A stretch of DNA of 64,000 nucleotides from Psychrobacter sp. TAE2020 (lineage in GTDB: Bacteria > Pseudomonadota > Gammaproteobacteria > Pseudomonadales > Moraxellaceae): positions 162,655 to 226,654 of the forward strand of contig NZ_JAHLMU010000001.1 of NCBI RefSeq assembly GCF_018919485.1, in the 5' to 3' direction. Within the stretch, counting starts at the first letter, position 1. Every line of letters starts with the position of its first letter. Position numbers and translations under genes: made by a program. Positions 27,371-36,904 of the stretch are shown one piece after another. The notes below the pieces were generated by a model, which saw nothing but the letters and a program-made list of their open reading frames with translations, was not told the DNA's origin and did no database searches.

Positions 27371-28996
27371 ATGTTAGGAAAGATGATGTACCAGCCGTTG
27401 CTGCTTAGTGGTTTGATCGAGCATGCGGCTCAGTATCATGGTGATACCGCCGTGTTATCGAAAGAGGTAGATGGGACGGTGACTCATAGTGATTGGCTCA
27501 CAGTTTCTAATAACGCGAAGCGAATGGCAAATGCCTTAGCGGCATTGGGCCTAAAGTCGGCAGATCGAATAGCTACTTTAGCTTGGAATAACCGCCGCCA
27601 TTTAGAGGCTTGGTATGCTATCTCTGGTAGTGGCATGATCTGTCATACTATCAATCCACGCTTGTTCCCCGAGCAGCTCAGCTACATTGTTAATGACGCC
27701 GATGACCAAGCTCTGTTCTTTGATATTACATTTTTGCCGCTGATTGTGGCTATTAAAGACGGTCTCAAAGGCATTAAGCACTTTATATGTTTAGGGGCTC
27801 GCGATGATAAAGTGTTAGCACAACTGCCTGAAACTCTATTTTTTGATGAACTATTAGAGCAAAGCTCTCCTGATTTTGATTGGCCACAGTTCGATGAAAC
27901 TACGGCGAGCTCGCTATGCTATACCTCGGGGACTACTGGTAATCCTAAAGGCATCTTATACACCCATCGCTCCTCAGTACTGCATGCTATAGCTTTGTGT
28001 ATGCCTGATGTCTCATCACTGTCTGCTCAAGATGTGTTGCTACCAGTCGTGCCCATGTTCCATGTCAATGCTTGGGGAACTCCTTATGCGGCAGCGCTCA
28101 CCGGCTGCTCTTTAATACTGCCAGGGCCTAATCTAGATGGTGACAGCTTAGTGTCTCTGATTGATGATTATAAAGTGACAGTGGCTCTAGGAGTACCAAC
28201 GATCTGGCAAAGCTTACTGACAGCTGCCAAGAATAGCGGTAGCAAACTCAATAGTATGACTCGAACGATTGTCGGCGGCGCAGCTTGCCCACCATCAGTG
28301 ATTAAGACTTTTCGAGAGAATTTCAATTGTGACGCTATTCACGGTTGGGGCATGACCGAAACTAGCCCTCTTGGCACTATGAACCAGATAAAGGCTAAGC
28401 ATAAATCACTTAGTGATAGTGAGATGAATAGTTTACGCGAATCGCAAGGTCGTCCTCCCTATGGGATACAAATACGCTTGATGGACACTGAGTATCCAAA
28501 GCAAGCAGTCGCTGAGGATGGGCATTCTCAAGGTAACTTGCAAGCTCGTGGACATTGGGTGATTAGTGATTATTTCACTGAGAGTCCAGAGGCCATTACC
28601 GAAGATGGCTGGTTCGATACTGGTGATATTGCTACCATTGATACTGATGGTTATATGAATATTCGTGATCGAGCTAAGGACTTAATAAAGTCGGGCGGTG
28701 AGTGGATATCCTCTGTAGAGCTGGAAAATATCGCTGTAGAACATCCGCAAATTAAGATGGCTGCTGCTATTGCTGCTAAACACACCCGATGGGGTGAGCG
28801 TCCAGTATTGATCGTAGTAAAAGAGCAGGGCTCTAGTGTTGAGGAAGCACAAATTCTAGAGTTTTATAATGGGCGCGTTGCTAGTTGGCAAATACCGGAT
28901 AAAGTCATCTTTGTCGATAATATCGTTTTGAATGGTGCTGGCAAGATGGTAAAAAATGATTTGCGTAGAGAGTATGGTAACGTGCTGCTTGATTAG
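27371..28996 (+). CDS. Medium/long-chain acyl-CoA synthetase (AlkK-like)
   Basis: 541-aa AMP-forming acyl-CoA ligase activating fatty acids for beta-oxidation. The ATP-binding P-loop YTSGTTGNPKG is near residue 184. A5 reads GWGMTETSPLG, A7 WFDTGDIATID and A8 RAKDLIKSGGEWISS; the catalytic Lys lies in GAGKMVKNDLR. The order and N-terminus (MYQPLLLSGLIEHAAQYHGD) resemble AlkK, a medium-chain ligase. GGGAG is seven bases before the ATG. Single-gene unit. Confidence 0.92.
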   Translation: MLGKMMYQPLLLSGLIEHAAQYHGDTAVLSKEVDGTVTHSDWLTVSNNAKRMANALAALGLKSADRIATLAWNNRRHLEAWYAISGSGMICHTINPRLFPEQLSYIVNDADDQALFFDITFLPLIVAIKDGLKGIKHFICLGARDDKVLAQLPETLFFDELLEQSSPDFDWPQFDETTASSLCYTSGTTGNPKGILYTHRSSVLHAIALCMPDVSSLSAQDVLLPVVPMFHVNAWGTPYAAALTGCSLILPGPNLDGDSLVSLIDDYKVTVALGVPTIWQSLLTAAKNSGSKLNSMTRTIVGGAACPPSVIKTFRENFNCDAIHGWGMTETSPLGTMNQIKAKHKSLSDSEMNSLRESQGRPPYGIQIRLMDTEYPKQAVAEDGHSQGNLQARGHWVISDYFTESPEAITEDGWFDTGDIATIDTDGYMNIRDRAKDLIKSGGEWISSVELENIAVEHPQIKMAAAIAAKHTRWGERPVLIVVKEQGSSVEEAQILEFYNGRVASWQIPDKVIFVDNIVLNGAGKMVKNDLRREYGNVLLD

Positions 28997-29073
28997 AGTC
29001 ATCTGACCAATAAGGTTAACCTATAAAGTTGAATAAGAGTTTTCTAAACTAAAGTCTTCAAAGCTCTATTATA

Positions 29074-29103
29074 AAAAAAGCCTGCAATTTTGTAGGCTTT
29101 TTT
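29074..29103 (+). terminator. Terminator after acyl-CoA ligase
   Basis: About 12-bp stem (29074-29085 with 29091-29103, one G-U pair), 5-nt loop and T-run. Confidence 0.85.
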
Positions 29104-29257
29104 ATATTTATTTTAGCGCTGATTTAATAGTTGAGTAATAATAAGCGCTAAGCACCAGTCTTATTAGGGCTAGAGTAATAAAAGTAATAGGCAACACTAC
29201 CTAATATGCTTAATATTCAATTCCTAAATGCTTATCATAAATACTTATCCTGAGTGC

Positions 29258-29872
29258 TTATATAGTCCATTGATCACTAACAATAGCGACTAGATAAGGC
29301 TTACCTTTATAGTCAGCAAAGACTAAGCGTATGGCTCGCCAATCCATCCCAGAGTACTTGTCGCTACCAGGATGATAAAATTCAACAAAATCATGGTTCT
29401 TATAAATATCGGTTAGATTATTTAAGCTGTTGCCAAAGCCCTGGAACTGGTTAATTGTAGGCGCGGTTGCTTGGTACTTACTAGCATCAACCCAAGCAGT
29501 CAAATAAGCTGGCAGCGGGGTTATATAGAGGTCGCCAGTACCGTCTTGCTGTCCCCAAGTAAACTTAATTTTAGAGGCTTTAAGATACTGAGTGAATTGA
29601 GCACGGCTAAAAACCTTATCACTCTTGAGGTCAACATAAGCATACATCGAGAAGCGCACACCACGAGTTGGATGAATGAGGGGTGCAACGGCCTGATAGT
29701 TTTTATAAGCAAGCGCTTGCTTGATATAAATAGCATCCTGCATTACTTGCTGCTGGCTAGGAGTTACCGTAGTATTGGATAAATAATCACCGCTGTCCTC
29801 AGGGCCAAAAGTAGCATAGACGCTTATGGGAGCGAGTATCCATAACAGTAAATAGGTTTTTGAATTTGGCAT
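29258..29872 (-). CDS. Exported protein, paralogue A of the Anbu-cluster pair
   Basis: 204 aa with a signal peptide (VYA|TF). The mature domain shares long blocks with the lipoprotein at 34329-34976: HPTRGVR.SMYAYV, SDKVFSRAQF.QYL, SKI.FTWG, GMDWR..RLVF and the C-terminal YLVAIV.DQWT. I do not recognise the family; the domain (about 150 aa) looks globular, with no catalytic motif I can name. AAAGGAGA precedes the ATG, and only 9 nt separate it from the Anbu gene, so it is the last gene of that operon. This position suggests a periplasmic partner, which is inference. Confidence 0.85.
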   Translation of the reverse strand: MPNSKTYLLLWILAPISVYATFGPEDSGDYLSNTTVTPSQQQVMQDAIYIKQALAYKNYQAVAPLIHPTRGVRFSMYAYVDLKSDKVFSRAQFTQYLKASKIKFTWGQQDGTGDLYITPLPAYLTAWVDASKYQATAPTINQFQGFGNSLNNLTDIYKNHDFVEFYHPGSDKYSGMDWRAIRLVFADYKGKPYLVAIVSDQWTI

Positions 29873-29881
29873 AAGTCTCCT

Positions 29882-30625
29882 TTAACTATCCCAATAACCA
29901 TCGGGAGCCTTAGGTAGTTCAACTAGAGTACGGCGTAACGCCTCTGACCACTGATGGCGAATAGTATTAAAATACTCATCGTTGTCATCAATACGGCGGC
30001 CTTTAGGTAGTTTTAGACTGTCATTTTCATACAACAAAAAATCTATGGGCATACCTACTGATAGGTTTGAGTGAATAGTGGAGTCAAAAGACAGCATCAA
30101 AGCTCGGGCTGCATGTCTGGGATCCGTAGCATAGCTTACCGACCTATCAAGGATAGGCTTACCATATTTACTTTCTCCCAATTGGAAGAACGGTGTATCT
30201 TCAGTGGCTCGAATACAATTGCCTTCAGGATAAATCCTATACAGCTCAGGAGACTGCCCCTTAATTTGCCCCCCCAGCATAAAGGAGCTAGTGAACGCGC
30301 CATCAGTACTTGCATTAGCTACTGATTTTGCATGATTCATAATAGAGCGCATACATTCACCGACCATTTGTGCAGCGTCAAACAAGGTAATCACTGTATT
30401 GATATTAGGCTCAGCACGCTGATCGATATCATTTTGTAATTTAGTAAAGACTGCTTGCGAGGTGGCGAGACTGCCCGCGGTCTGTAGTACTATAAAGCGC
30501 TCACCTTCGATACCATATTGATAGATTTTTTTAAAGGTTGATATATGATCAACACCAGCATTGGTACGAGTATCACTTGCGAAAACCATGCCGTCTTTTA
30601 AGCGAATAGCCGCACAATAAGTCAT
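29882..30625 (-). CDS. Anbu, proteasome-like Ntn peptidase
   Basis: 247-aa ancestral beta-subunit homologue of the proteasome/HslV fold. Taking MTYCAAIRL as the true start (AGGTG six bases upstream; the ATG at 30652 has no such site), Met removal exposes Thr1. Asp17 then falls in ASDTRTNAGVDH, and Lys near 32 in STFKKIYQY, matching the Thr1-Asp17-Lys33 site of HslV. Anbu is known beside ATP-grasp/alpha-E and transglutaminase genes, as here. Cytoplasmic; substrates are unknown. Confidence 0.93.
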   Translation of the reverse strand: MTYCAAIRLKDGMVFASDTRTNAGVDHISTFKKIYQYGIEGERFIVLQTAGSLATSQAVFTKLQNDIDQRAEPNINTVITLFDAAQMVGECMRSIMNHAKSVANASTDGAFTSSFMLGGQIKGQSPELYRIYPEGNCIRATEDTPFFQLGESKYGKPILDRSVSYATDPRHAARALMLSFDSTIHSNLSVGMPIDFLLYENDSLKLPKGRRIDDNDEYFNTIRHQWSEALRRTLVELPKAPDGYWDS

Positions 30626-30665
30626 ATAAACACCTAGTAAAGTTGTAGTCAAAAAATAATATAGG

Positions 30666-31451
30666 TTAAGATAATCTGGTCACTAGCACTTGACTATAAA
30701 GATTCTCATAGCCGCCACCCATCCGTACACCGCGTACTGGCGCGGTATCTAAGTAGTCGCGCCCAATAGCGACATAGACATGTGAGCTGGGCTGGAATAA
30801 CTGGTTTGAGATGTCAAAAGTATACCAGTAGCCATCTAACCAAGCTTCTGCCCAAGCGTGGCTGGCCATATGGTTTTCGGTATCATCATATAAGTAGCCC
30901 GACACATAGCGTGCCGGAATTTGTTGATCTCGTAGGCAACTTACAAACACATGAGTATGATCTTGGCATACACCAGCACTAATCGCAAAAGACTCAGCAG
31001 CGGTAGTGCCTACATGAGTCACATCTTTGACAAAAGGCATTCTCATTATAAGCTCATTGGCCAGTTTTGTTAGACTATCATGAGTGACCGTTTTTAGATG
31101 AGGCGCTGCGAAATCACGCATCTCCTGAGAGCATTTGGTCAATGGCGTCTGCACGGTAAATAGTAAGTAGGGCACATTATCCATATCCTCTAAGTACTCC
31201 GTTTCGGTATTAATCTCGACGATACCAGAGGCCTGCATTTGCAAATTATTGTGAGCTTCGTTACGACTTAGGGTCAACCAATCGTTACCAAAGCCGTCTT
31301 TTTGATTGGTAGCTACTTTGGGCAGCATCACATCCCATTTATGAATAGTTTGATGGGGTAGTTGCATAGGAGTCATGCGTATATACTGTACGCTGCGCTG
31401 AGCCAATTCTTCATAGTAATAGTTGGTCTGATGACTGATTTGTAATTTCAT
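30666..31451 (-). CDS. Transglutaminase-like cysteine protease of the Anbu cluster
   Basis: 261-aa bacterial transglutaminase family protein with the N-terminal beta domain (MKLQISHQTNYYYEE) and core. The catalytic triad is visible: Cys near 161 in AGVCQDHTH, His near 197 in SHAWAEAW and Asp near 212 in FDISNQ. AAGGATG before the ATG at 31451 selects it over 31496. Such proteins are thought to cleave or transfer peptide amides made by the partner ATP-grasp ligase. It lies 40 nt upstream of Anbu. Confidence 0.94.
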   Translation of the reverse strand: MKLQISHQTNYYYEELAQRSVQYIRMTPMQLPHQTIHKWDVMLPKVATNQKDGFGNDWLTLSRNEAHNNLQMQASGIVEINTETEYLEDMDNVPYLLFTVQTPLTKCSQEMRDFAAPHLKTVTHDSLTKLANELIMRMPFVKDVTHVGTTAAESFAISAGVCQDHTHVFVSCLRDQQIPARYVSGYLYDDTENHMASHAWAEAWLDGYWYTFDISNQLFQPSSHVYVAIGRDYLDTAPVRGVRMGGGYENLYSQVLVTRLS

Positions 31452-31549
31452 AATAGCATCCTTGTTTTTTATAGTAGGCTTAAGTTGATGACGCATTTAA
31501 ATTACGAAGTCGTTAAATAGTAGCTCAATATTTAGCGTTAATAACGGCA

Positions 31550-33889
31550 CTAAACCCCTTGGCGTAGAATCAGATTGAACTCTTTGCTAATAAGATTGAA
31601 ATCACTAAATCGTTTAGATTTAATCATCTGATTGGTCAGACGGATTAGCTCACGCCAGCGCGTATTTTCCGGTAGCTCATTAATCCAGTGCTTAAACTGA
31701 AGACTGACTTCCATGGAGTTTTCATCTAATAACACCGCTCGTTCAAGCTGCTCAAAGTGGCGTCCTAATTGCCAAAAACAAGTTACTGTAGAATGCTCTT
31801 GTTTCATAGCCGCATTACAAGCGTAGAGCTGCAAGGTTGCCGCCCGATAAGTACCTGCACTGCTGAGTCGCTTGATCAGGTTATAGAGCTCGGCAGTATC
31901 TTTGCCAAGAACCCCTTTAGCCTCTTGCACATTAGCCTCAATCGACTGTACTACGTTAGGTATTATTTCTTGCTCAAGATTAGTCATTATTTGCGCTTTC
32001 ATAGTTTTGAGCGGTGCTTCTACATCAGCCTTAAAGCCCAGACAACTAACCAAATGCTGCACTTGTGATTTTTCAAGATCGCCTTTAATCAGCTGCTTCA
32101 TTATGCTGTCGTAATAGTATAGACGCTCGCCGTATCTACCCAGCCATATTAGATGACTAGCGGTAGACAATAGTAGTATCATCGGCGCATCATCTAGATG
32201 ATCATAGCCTGCCTCTATTGGCTGTAAGCGATCATAGTATTCAGGGTGACTAGTAGTATTTTTCTCTAATAGCTTATTAGTCTTGCCAGCTTGCCTATTA
32301 CTTGCGGGGCTAGCGTCCACGTTACTTTGGTTTAAATCTGTATCATCAATAACCCAAGTGTCTTTGATACCACCACCTTGAGAGGAGTTGACTACTAGTG
32401 AGCCCTCAACCATAGCTACCCGAGTCAAGCCACCGGGCACTATATCTACTGAACCATCGCCATGACTCAAAACAAAGGGACGTAAGTCAATATGACGTGG
32501 TGCAACACCATCGCTGACGGCAGTAGGGTTAGTTGATAGCGAAATCGTCGGCTGAGCAATAAAGCCGCTTGGATTTTCAAGCAAGCGTAAACGATAGTCT
32601 TCAATTTCTTCTTTACTAGAAGTTGGGCCAATGAGCATACCGTAGCCCCCTGATCCTTGAGTCTCTTTTACCACTAGCTTGTCTAAATTATCGAGCACAT
32701 ATTTGAGCTCATCAGGTTTACGACATTGATAAGTTTCAATATTCGGTAAGATAGCTTCTTCACCTAAATAGAACTTAATCATATCGGGAACGAACGGATA
32801 CAAGCTCTTATCATCAGCCACACCAGTACCAGGAGCATTGACGATAACGACATTACCAGCTCGATAGGCACTCATCAGTCCTGATACCCCTAATATAGAG
32901 TTGGACTGGAAGGCTAAAGGATCGATATAAGGATCATCAATGCGGCGATAAATCACATCAACTTGTACTTTGCCGCGAATACCTTGCATATAAACTTTGC
33001 TATCTTCCACTACTAAGTCATAGCCATGGACTAGCGGTACATTCATCTCATGCGCCAAAAAGGCATGCTCATAATAAGCACTATTAAAGCGCCCTGGCGT
33101 TAAGATGACAATCTGAGGATCATACTTGCTGGTTGAGCTAGCTAGACATTTCTTCAATCGATTTGGATAGTCGCTGATGCCTAGGATAGGGGTCTTAGTA
33201 AACATATCCGATAATAGGGTTTCTGAGATATTCCGGCTCTCGAGCATATAAGAGACACCAGAGGGCGTACGCAAGTTATCCTCTAATACACAAAAGGTAC
33301 CTGTTTCATCTCGAATCAAGTCGATACCACTGATATGAGAGTAAATAGGCTTGTCAAGTTCGATGCCCATCATCCAAGGCTCATAGCAGCCGCTAGCATA
33401 GACATAGCTGGCAGGAACAACACCAGCCTTCATGATAGCTTGATCATGATAGATATCGTGCAAGAATGCGTTGAGCGCGGTGATACGTTGTTTACAGCCT
33501 TTTTCTATCAGCTGCCACTCGCTAGCGGCGATGATACGAGGAATAATATCAAACGGAATCATACGCTCGATATTTTTGGCATCGCTATATACCGTAAAGG
33601 TAACGCCTTTACGATAAAAGATGTTTTCGGCTTGTTCATTCAGGTGGTTAAGGGCGTCACTATTGATATTATCTAGCCAATCACCTACCGCCTTGGCTAC
33701 TGGGCGGTATTGGCCATCGGCTATTTTTAATTCATCAAAACTCTCAAGCTTTTTTCTAGGGTGTGGCGCAGAATCTTTGGCAGCGTTTATTTTAGTAGTG
33801 GTTATAGTGGCTTGGCTCTGCTGCTGATTATTTTTGCTGTCTGTTACAGACTGGCTTTGGGATTGACTCTGAGTTGATTTTTTATTCAT
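31550..33889 (-). CDS. Circularly permuted ATP-grasp ligase fused to alpha-E domain
   Basis: About 779 aa. Residues 1-45 are a Ser/Gln/Thr-rich low-complexity lead. The circularly permuted ATP-grasp domain (DUF404/DUF407) spans about 60-500: GCYEPWMMGIELDKPIYSHI, VLEDNLRTPSGVSYMLESR, VDVIYRRIDDPYIDPL, NAPGTGVADDKSLYPFVPDMI and VVKETQGSGGYGMLIGP. The alpha-E helical domain (DUF403) starts near 565 (LLSTASHLIWLGRYGERL). In many genomes these are two genes; here they are fused. GAGG is before the ATG at 33889. The predicted role is amide-bond formation on a peptide tag. First gene of the operon. Confidence 0.94.
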   Translation of the reverse strand: MNKKSTQSQSQSQSVTDSKNNQQQSQATITTTKINAAKDSAPHPRKKLESFDELKIADGQYRPVAKAVGDWLDNINSDALNHLNEQAENIFYRKGVTFTVYSDAKNIERMIPFDIIPRIIAASEWQLIEKGCKQRITALNAFLHDIYHDQAIMKAGVVPASYVYASGCYEPWMMGIELDKPIYSHISGIDLIRDETGTFCVLEDNLRTPSGVSYMLESRNISETLLSDMFTKTPILGISDYPNRLKKCLASSTSKYDPQIVILTPGRFNSAYYEHAFLAHEMNVPLVHGYDLVVEDSKVYMQGIRGKVQVDVIYRRIDDPYIDPLAFQSNSILGVSGLMSAYRAGNVVIVNAPGTGVADDKSLYPFVPDMIKFYLGEEAILPNIETYQCRKPDELKYVLDNLDKLVVKETQGSGGYGMLIGPTSSKEEIEDYRLRLLENPSGFIAQPTISLSTNPTAVSDGVAPRHIDLRPFVLSHGDGSVDIVPGGLTRVAMVEGSLVVNSSQGGGIKDTWVIDDTDLNQSNVDASPASNRQAGKTNKLLEKNTTSHPEYYDRLQPIEAGYDHLDDAPMILLLSTASHLIWLGRYGERLYYYDSIMKQLIKGDLEKSQVQHLVSCLGFKADVEAPLKTMKAQIMTNLEQEIIPNVVQSIEANVQEAKGVLGKDTAELYNLIKRLSSAGTYRAATLQLYACNAAMKQEHSTVTCFWQLGRHFEQLERAVLLDENSMEVSLQFKHWINELPENTRWRELIRLTNQMIKSKRFSDFNLISKEFNLILRQGV

Positions 33890-34328
33890 AAATACCTCAC
33901 ACATCCTTGGCAAAGTTATACATTGTTATAGTAGATGAGGTTACCGCTATTTTATGCTTAATAGCGGCGACAACGTCCGTGTCCTATGTTGACTATACAA
34001 CGTCTATAGGGCATTACACAACAAGCGTTTGATGGTTTAAGGTTGCCACAGATACGATAAAGTACAAATATATCGTGAAGATTTAAATTACCTGTAGTTT
34101 GTTATCGGCTATTTATACTAATGCTCAAAATTTTGTTTTTATAACCGCTATCTACAGACAGCTATAGGATGAGGAGTATCGATAGTACGAATGGTACCAA
34201 CAGTCATACTCCCTCTATATATAGGCCTCAGTGTTGTGGCGGGTAGGCTGACATTGAAGCGTCTTACACTCTAGACTATTAACCATGGTTTTCTGTAAAG
34301 CGGCCATGATCTTTGCCTAATTGAAGCC
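33890..34328. other. Spacer upstream of the ATP-grasp operon
   Basis: 439 nt. It must hold the operon promoter and the 3' end of the upstream lipoprotein transcript. No hairpin with T-run or repeat array that I can support. Confidence 0.3.
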
Positions 34329-34976
34329 TTATACCGTCCACTGATCATTGACGATAGCCACTAAATAACGCTTACCTTGATACTCATCAAACACTAAGCG
34401 CATACCACGCCAGTCCATACCGTTAGATTTCTCGCTACCTTTACGATAGAAATCAACCACATCTAAGTCTGGGTAGGTGTCGTTGATATTGTTAATCATA
34501 TTGCCTCTAGACTCAAACTTATTAACGGTTATACGGGCTTCATTGAACTTACTGCCATCGACCCAAGTGTCTAAGTACGTTGGTAATGACACAATAAATA
34601 GCTCACCAGCACCGTCCAGATCACCCCAAGTAAAGCGGATTTTGGACTGCTGCAAGTACTGGGCGAATTGGGCACGACTAAAGACTTTGTCAGAATCTAG
34701 ACGTACATAAGCATACATCGACAATCGCACACCACGAGTGGGGTGAATATCATCGATGATGTCAGCATAATTTTGGCTGGCAAGCGCACGCTGGATATGT
34801 AGCGCTTGCTCAGTAAGGGTTTTCTGGCTAGCGCTAGCTGGTGGTTGAGATGGAATAGACGTGCTTTCATCATTTATGCTGGTATCGGTAGCAGGTACTG
34901 ATTGACAGCCGGTAGCCAACATTAATAACGCTGTGCAGCTGCTAGTGGCTAGTTTATAACAAGGTAATGTTTTCAT
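34329..34976 (-). CDS. Lipoprotein, paralogue B of the Anbu-cluster pair
   Basis: 215 aa with lipobox ATGC (Cys near residue 24), a Ser/Pro/Thr-rich spacer, then the same 150-residue domain as the exported protein at 29258-29872: HPTRGVRLSMYAYV, SDKVFSRAQFAQYL, FTWGDLDGAGEL and YLVAIVNDQWTV. AAGGATATC before the ATG at 34976 is preferred over 35006. It lies on the same strand as the ATP-grasp operon but about 440 nt upstream, probably its own transcript. Unknown function. Confidence 0.85.
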   Translation of the reverse strand: MKTLPCYKLATSSCTALLMLATGCQSVPATDTSINDESTSIPSQPPASASQKTLTEQALHIQRALASQNYADIIDDIHPTRGVRLSMYAYVRLDSDKVFSRAQFAQYLQQSKIRFTWGDLDGAGELFIVSLPTYLDTWVDGSKFNEARITVNKFESRGNMINNINDTYPDLDVVDFYRKGSEKSNGMDWRGMRLVFDEYQGKRYLVAIVNDQWTV

Positions 34977-35102
34977 AACGATATCCTTAGAGTCAATGGA
35001 TCGCACTAAACCTTACTAATACCATTATGCAGCAGATTAAGGAAGTAGCTATACTGTAACTAGGGCTTATGAAGTCATAAATTGTGTTGGGTGGATAACA
35101 TT

Positions 35103-35576
35103 ATGCAAAAATACATATTGTATGTGTTAGTAGCAATCATTGGCACCGGAATAGCAGTTAATGCCATAGCCAATGATGTAGAGCTGCAACAGAGACTTAC
35201 GGCGATGAAAGTAGCTACTATCGAAAAGATGTATCAGCAAGATGTCAGTACCGAAGGTATGGATAATCCTATAGTTTTGCAGCAATATAGCAATCCGGAG
35301 CTAAAAGCTGCATTTCAGCTTGCAGACGATTATTTCGATAGAGAACAGCTGAACTGTGGTATCGATTATGATGTGCTATGGGATTCTCAAGATCCTGATT
35401 ATTCACAAAACAAACAGTTCGCTGTGACTGAGCAAGGTCTAGTTAAAGTTAGCTTAGCGCAAGGCAGCAATATTTATTATGAATTATCTTGTGATGATAG
35501 TGTTTGCAAAATAGCTGACGTGGTTTTAGTGAAGAATATTTCTCTAAAAGCTCATTTGCTACAGAGCTGTCAGTAA
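35103..35576 (+). CDS. Hypothetical exported protein
   Basis: 157 aa with a signal peptide ending VNAIA|NDVE. The mature part contains an alpha-helical start (LQQRLTAMKVATIEKMYQQD), then NPELKAAFQLADDYFDREQLNCGIDYDVLWDSQDPDY and a C-terminal YYELSCDDSVCKIADVVL, with four cysteines that could pair in the periplasm. GGTGG before the ATG at 35103. I do not recognise the family. It is divergent from the paralogue B lipoprotein. Confidence 0.7.
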   Translation: MQKYILYVLVAIIGTGIAVNAIANDVELQQRLTAMKVATIEKMYQQDVSTEGMDNPIVLQQYSNPELKAAFQLADDYFDREQLNCGIDYDVLWDSQDPDYSQNKQFAVTEQGLVKVSLAQGSNIYYELSCDDSVCKIADVVLVKNISLKAHLLQSCQ

Positions 35577-35591
35577 AGATCAGATTATCTA

Positions 35592-35633
35592 AATAATGAA
35601 TAATGAATAATGAATAATGAATAATGAATAATG
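35592..35633. repeat. Heptamer tandem repeat (aataatg) x6
   Basis: Six perfect 7-bp copies, then a degenerate seventh, directly after the exported-protein gene. Likely a slippage-prone locus. Confidence 0.93.
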
Positions 35634-36656
35634 AATGATAAGCCCAAAATTTATATGTGGCTTAGATATAAAGTGTTTTACTGTTATTCATGCAGTCAGC
35701 GAAGCATATGAGCTAAGGCTTAATACAGCCGTTAATTATAAGCAAATGTCATATAAGAAGTAAAAAGCCTTATAGAATAGCTATTAACAAACTTATAGAA
35801 ACCGTTAGTTTGTTTTCGCATAATGTATATTATGTTAAATAGACAGTACCTGATGATAAGTCACGGGATTATAATTATATAATAAATCCTTATCAAGATT
35901 GGTTGATGACTACTTAACCATAATATGTATTGCTTGTTTAAATGACCATTATAACCATCATTGATATAATTACTAACTGATATATCTTGAAGCCTTAATG
36001 TATAGAGTCTTCATATATCCTAGTGTATCCGTAATCGATTAATGTATTAATTCAAGTCGCTAATAGCCTCTATATATATTACAGAAGCCTATTGTAGATA
36101 TGTTGTAAATACAGTAATTTTACTATTCATTCAGAGTTAATCTGTTTGGTAAGCTTGCTTTGCTCATCAATGCTAAGCTTATTACCTGCACAAGACCTAT
36201 CAAGCCCTTCGCATAGATTCTCATTTCTAATCATCACCTAACAATCAAATTCCCTATCATTCGATTGTTGGCATCTCAGTCAGTCCTAGTCTAGGCACAC
36301 CTTATAGTTGCTAGTTTCATAGCTAACTACGTTGCAATACGTTTTTATTTAGAGTCACCAAAAAAGCTCTCTAAATAAATGAAACATTCATCGATCTTGT
36401 CTAACCTCTCTCATTCTTCCTGAAACATCTTAATTTAAAGTACTATGTTGATACTTTGCAAATTTGCACAGAACAGTACTATGACCCTGATTAAACAATT
36501 CTGTGCGAGTACACGAGCATGATTTTTGTCAAAAATACGCTCAATCGAATGCTAGATAAAGCATTCCTCTTATACTAACCCCAATTATTTGACCAAAATA
36601 AAGAATAATAACAACCTAAACCGCAATAAACACATGGCCTACTCCTCATTCAGTCG

Positions 36657-36705
36657 TTATACTACAATTATCCCCAAGGTAACCTTGGGGATAATTGTAG
36701 TATAA
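36657..36705. repeat. 49-bp near-perfect palindrome
   Basis: Two 24-bp arms (36657-36680 and 36682-36705) are exact reverse complements around a single central base. The inner part is GC-rich (ccccaagg / ccttgggg) in very AT-rich DNA. A 1-base centre is unlike a terminator; it could extrude as a cruciform. It lies 200 bp upstream of the integrase. Confidence 0.9.
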
Positions 36706-36748
36706 TGTCTATTACTTGAAAGGTTTTCTAACTTATCTAATAAGTAAC

Positions 36749-36770
36749 AGTGTCCATATTAGTGTCCAAT
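36749..36770 (+). repeat. Direct repeats agtgtcca, 12-bp period
   Basis: agtgtccata at 36749 and agtgtccaat at 36761 lie 135 bp upstream of the integrase start. Short direct repeats at this position can be integrase arm or excisionase sites; that is inference. Confidence 0.4.
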
Positions 36771-36904
36771 AGCTATCTATATTTTCTAGAAGGCACTTTC
36801 CAAGATTTATAAAACAGGCACAAAGATTATTCTAAATCTCAATATAGAAATAATAGCCTAACACTCACTACTTACCTTGCTTATAAAGCTTACGGATATA
36901 CATC

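Larger units (their letters stand above)
35577..36904. other. 1.3-kb AT-rich gene-poor region before the integrase
   Basis: No open frame with a ribosome site and no tRNA seen. Contents: the heptamer array, the 49-bp palindrome at 36657-36705, and two direct repeats agtgtccana at 36749 and 36761. It reads like decayed mobile DNA or an integration site flank. Confidence 0.5.

Noticed and set aside
35592-35633. CRISPR-like array
   Set aside because: Units are 7 bp and contiguous with no spacers.
35577-36904. tRNA or tmRNA attachment target for the integrase
   Set aside because: I found no cloverleaf, GGTTC-type T-loop or 3' CCA end in this stretch.
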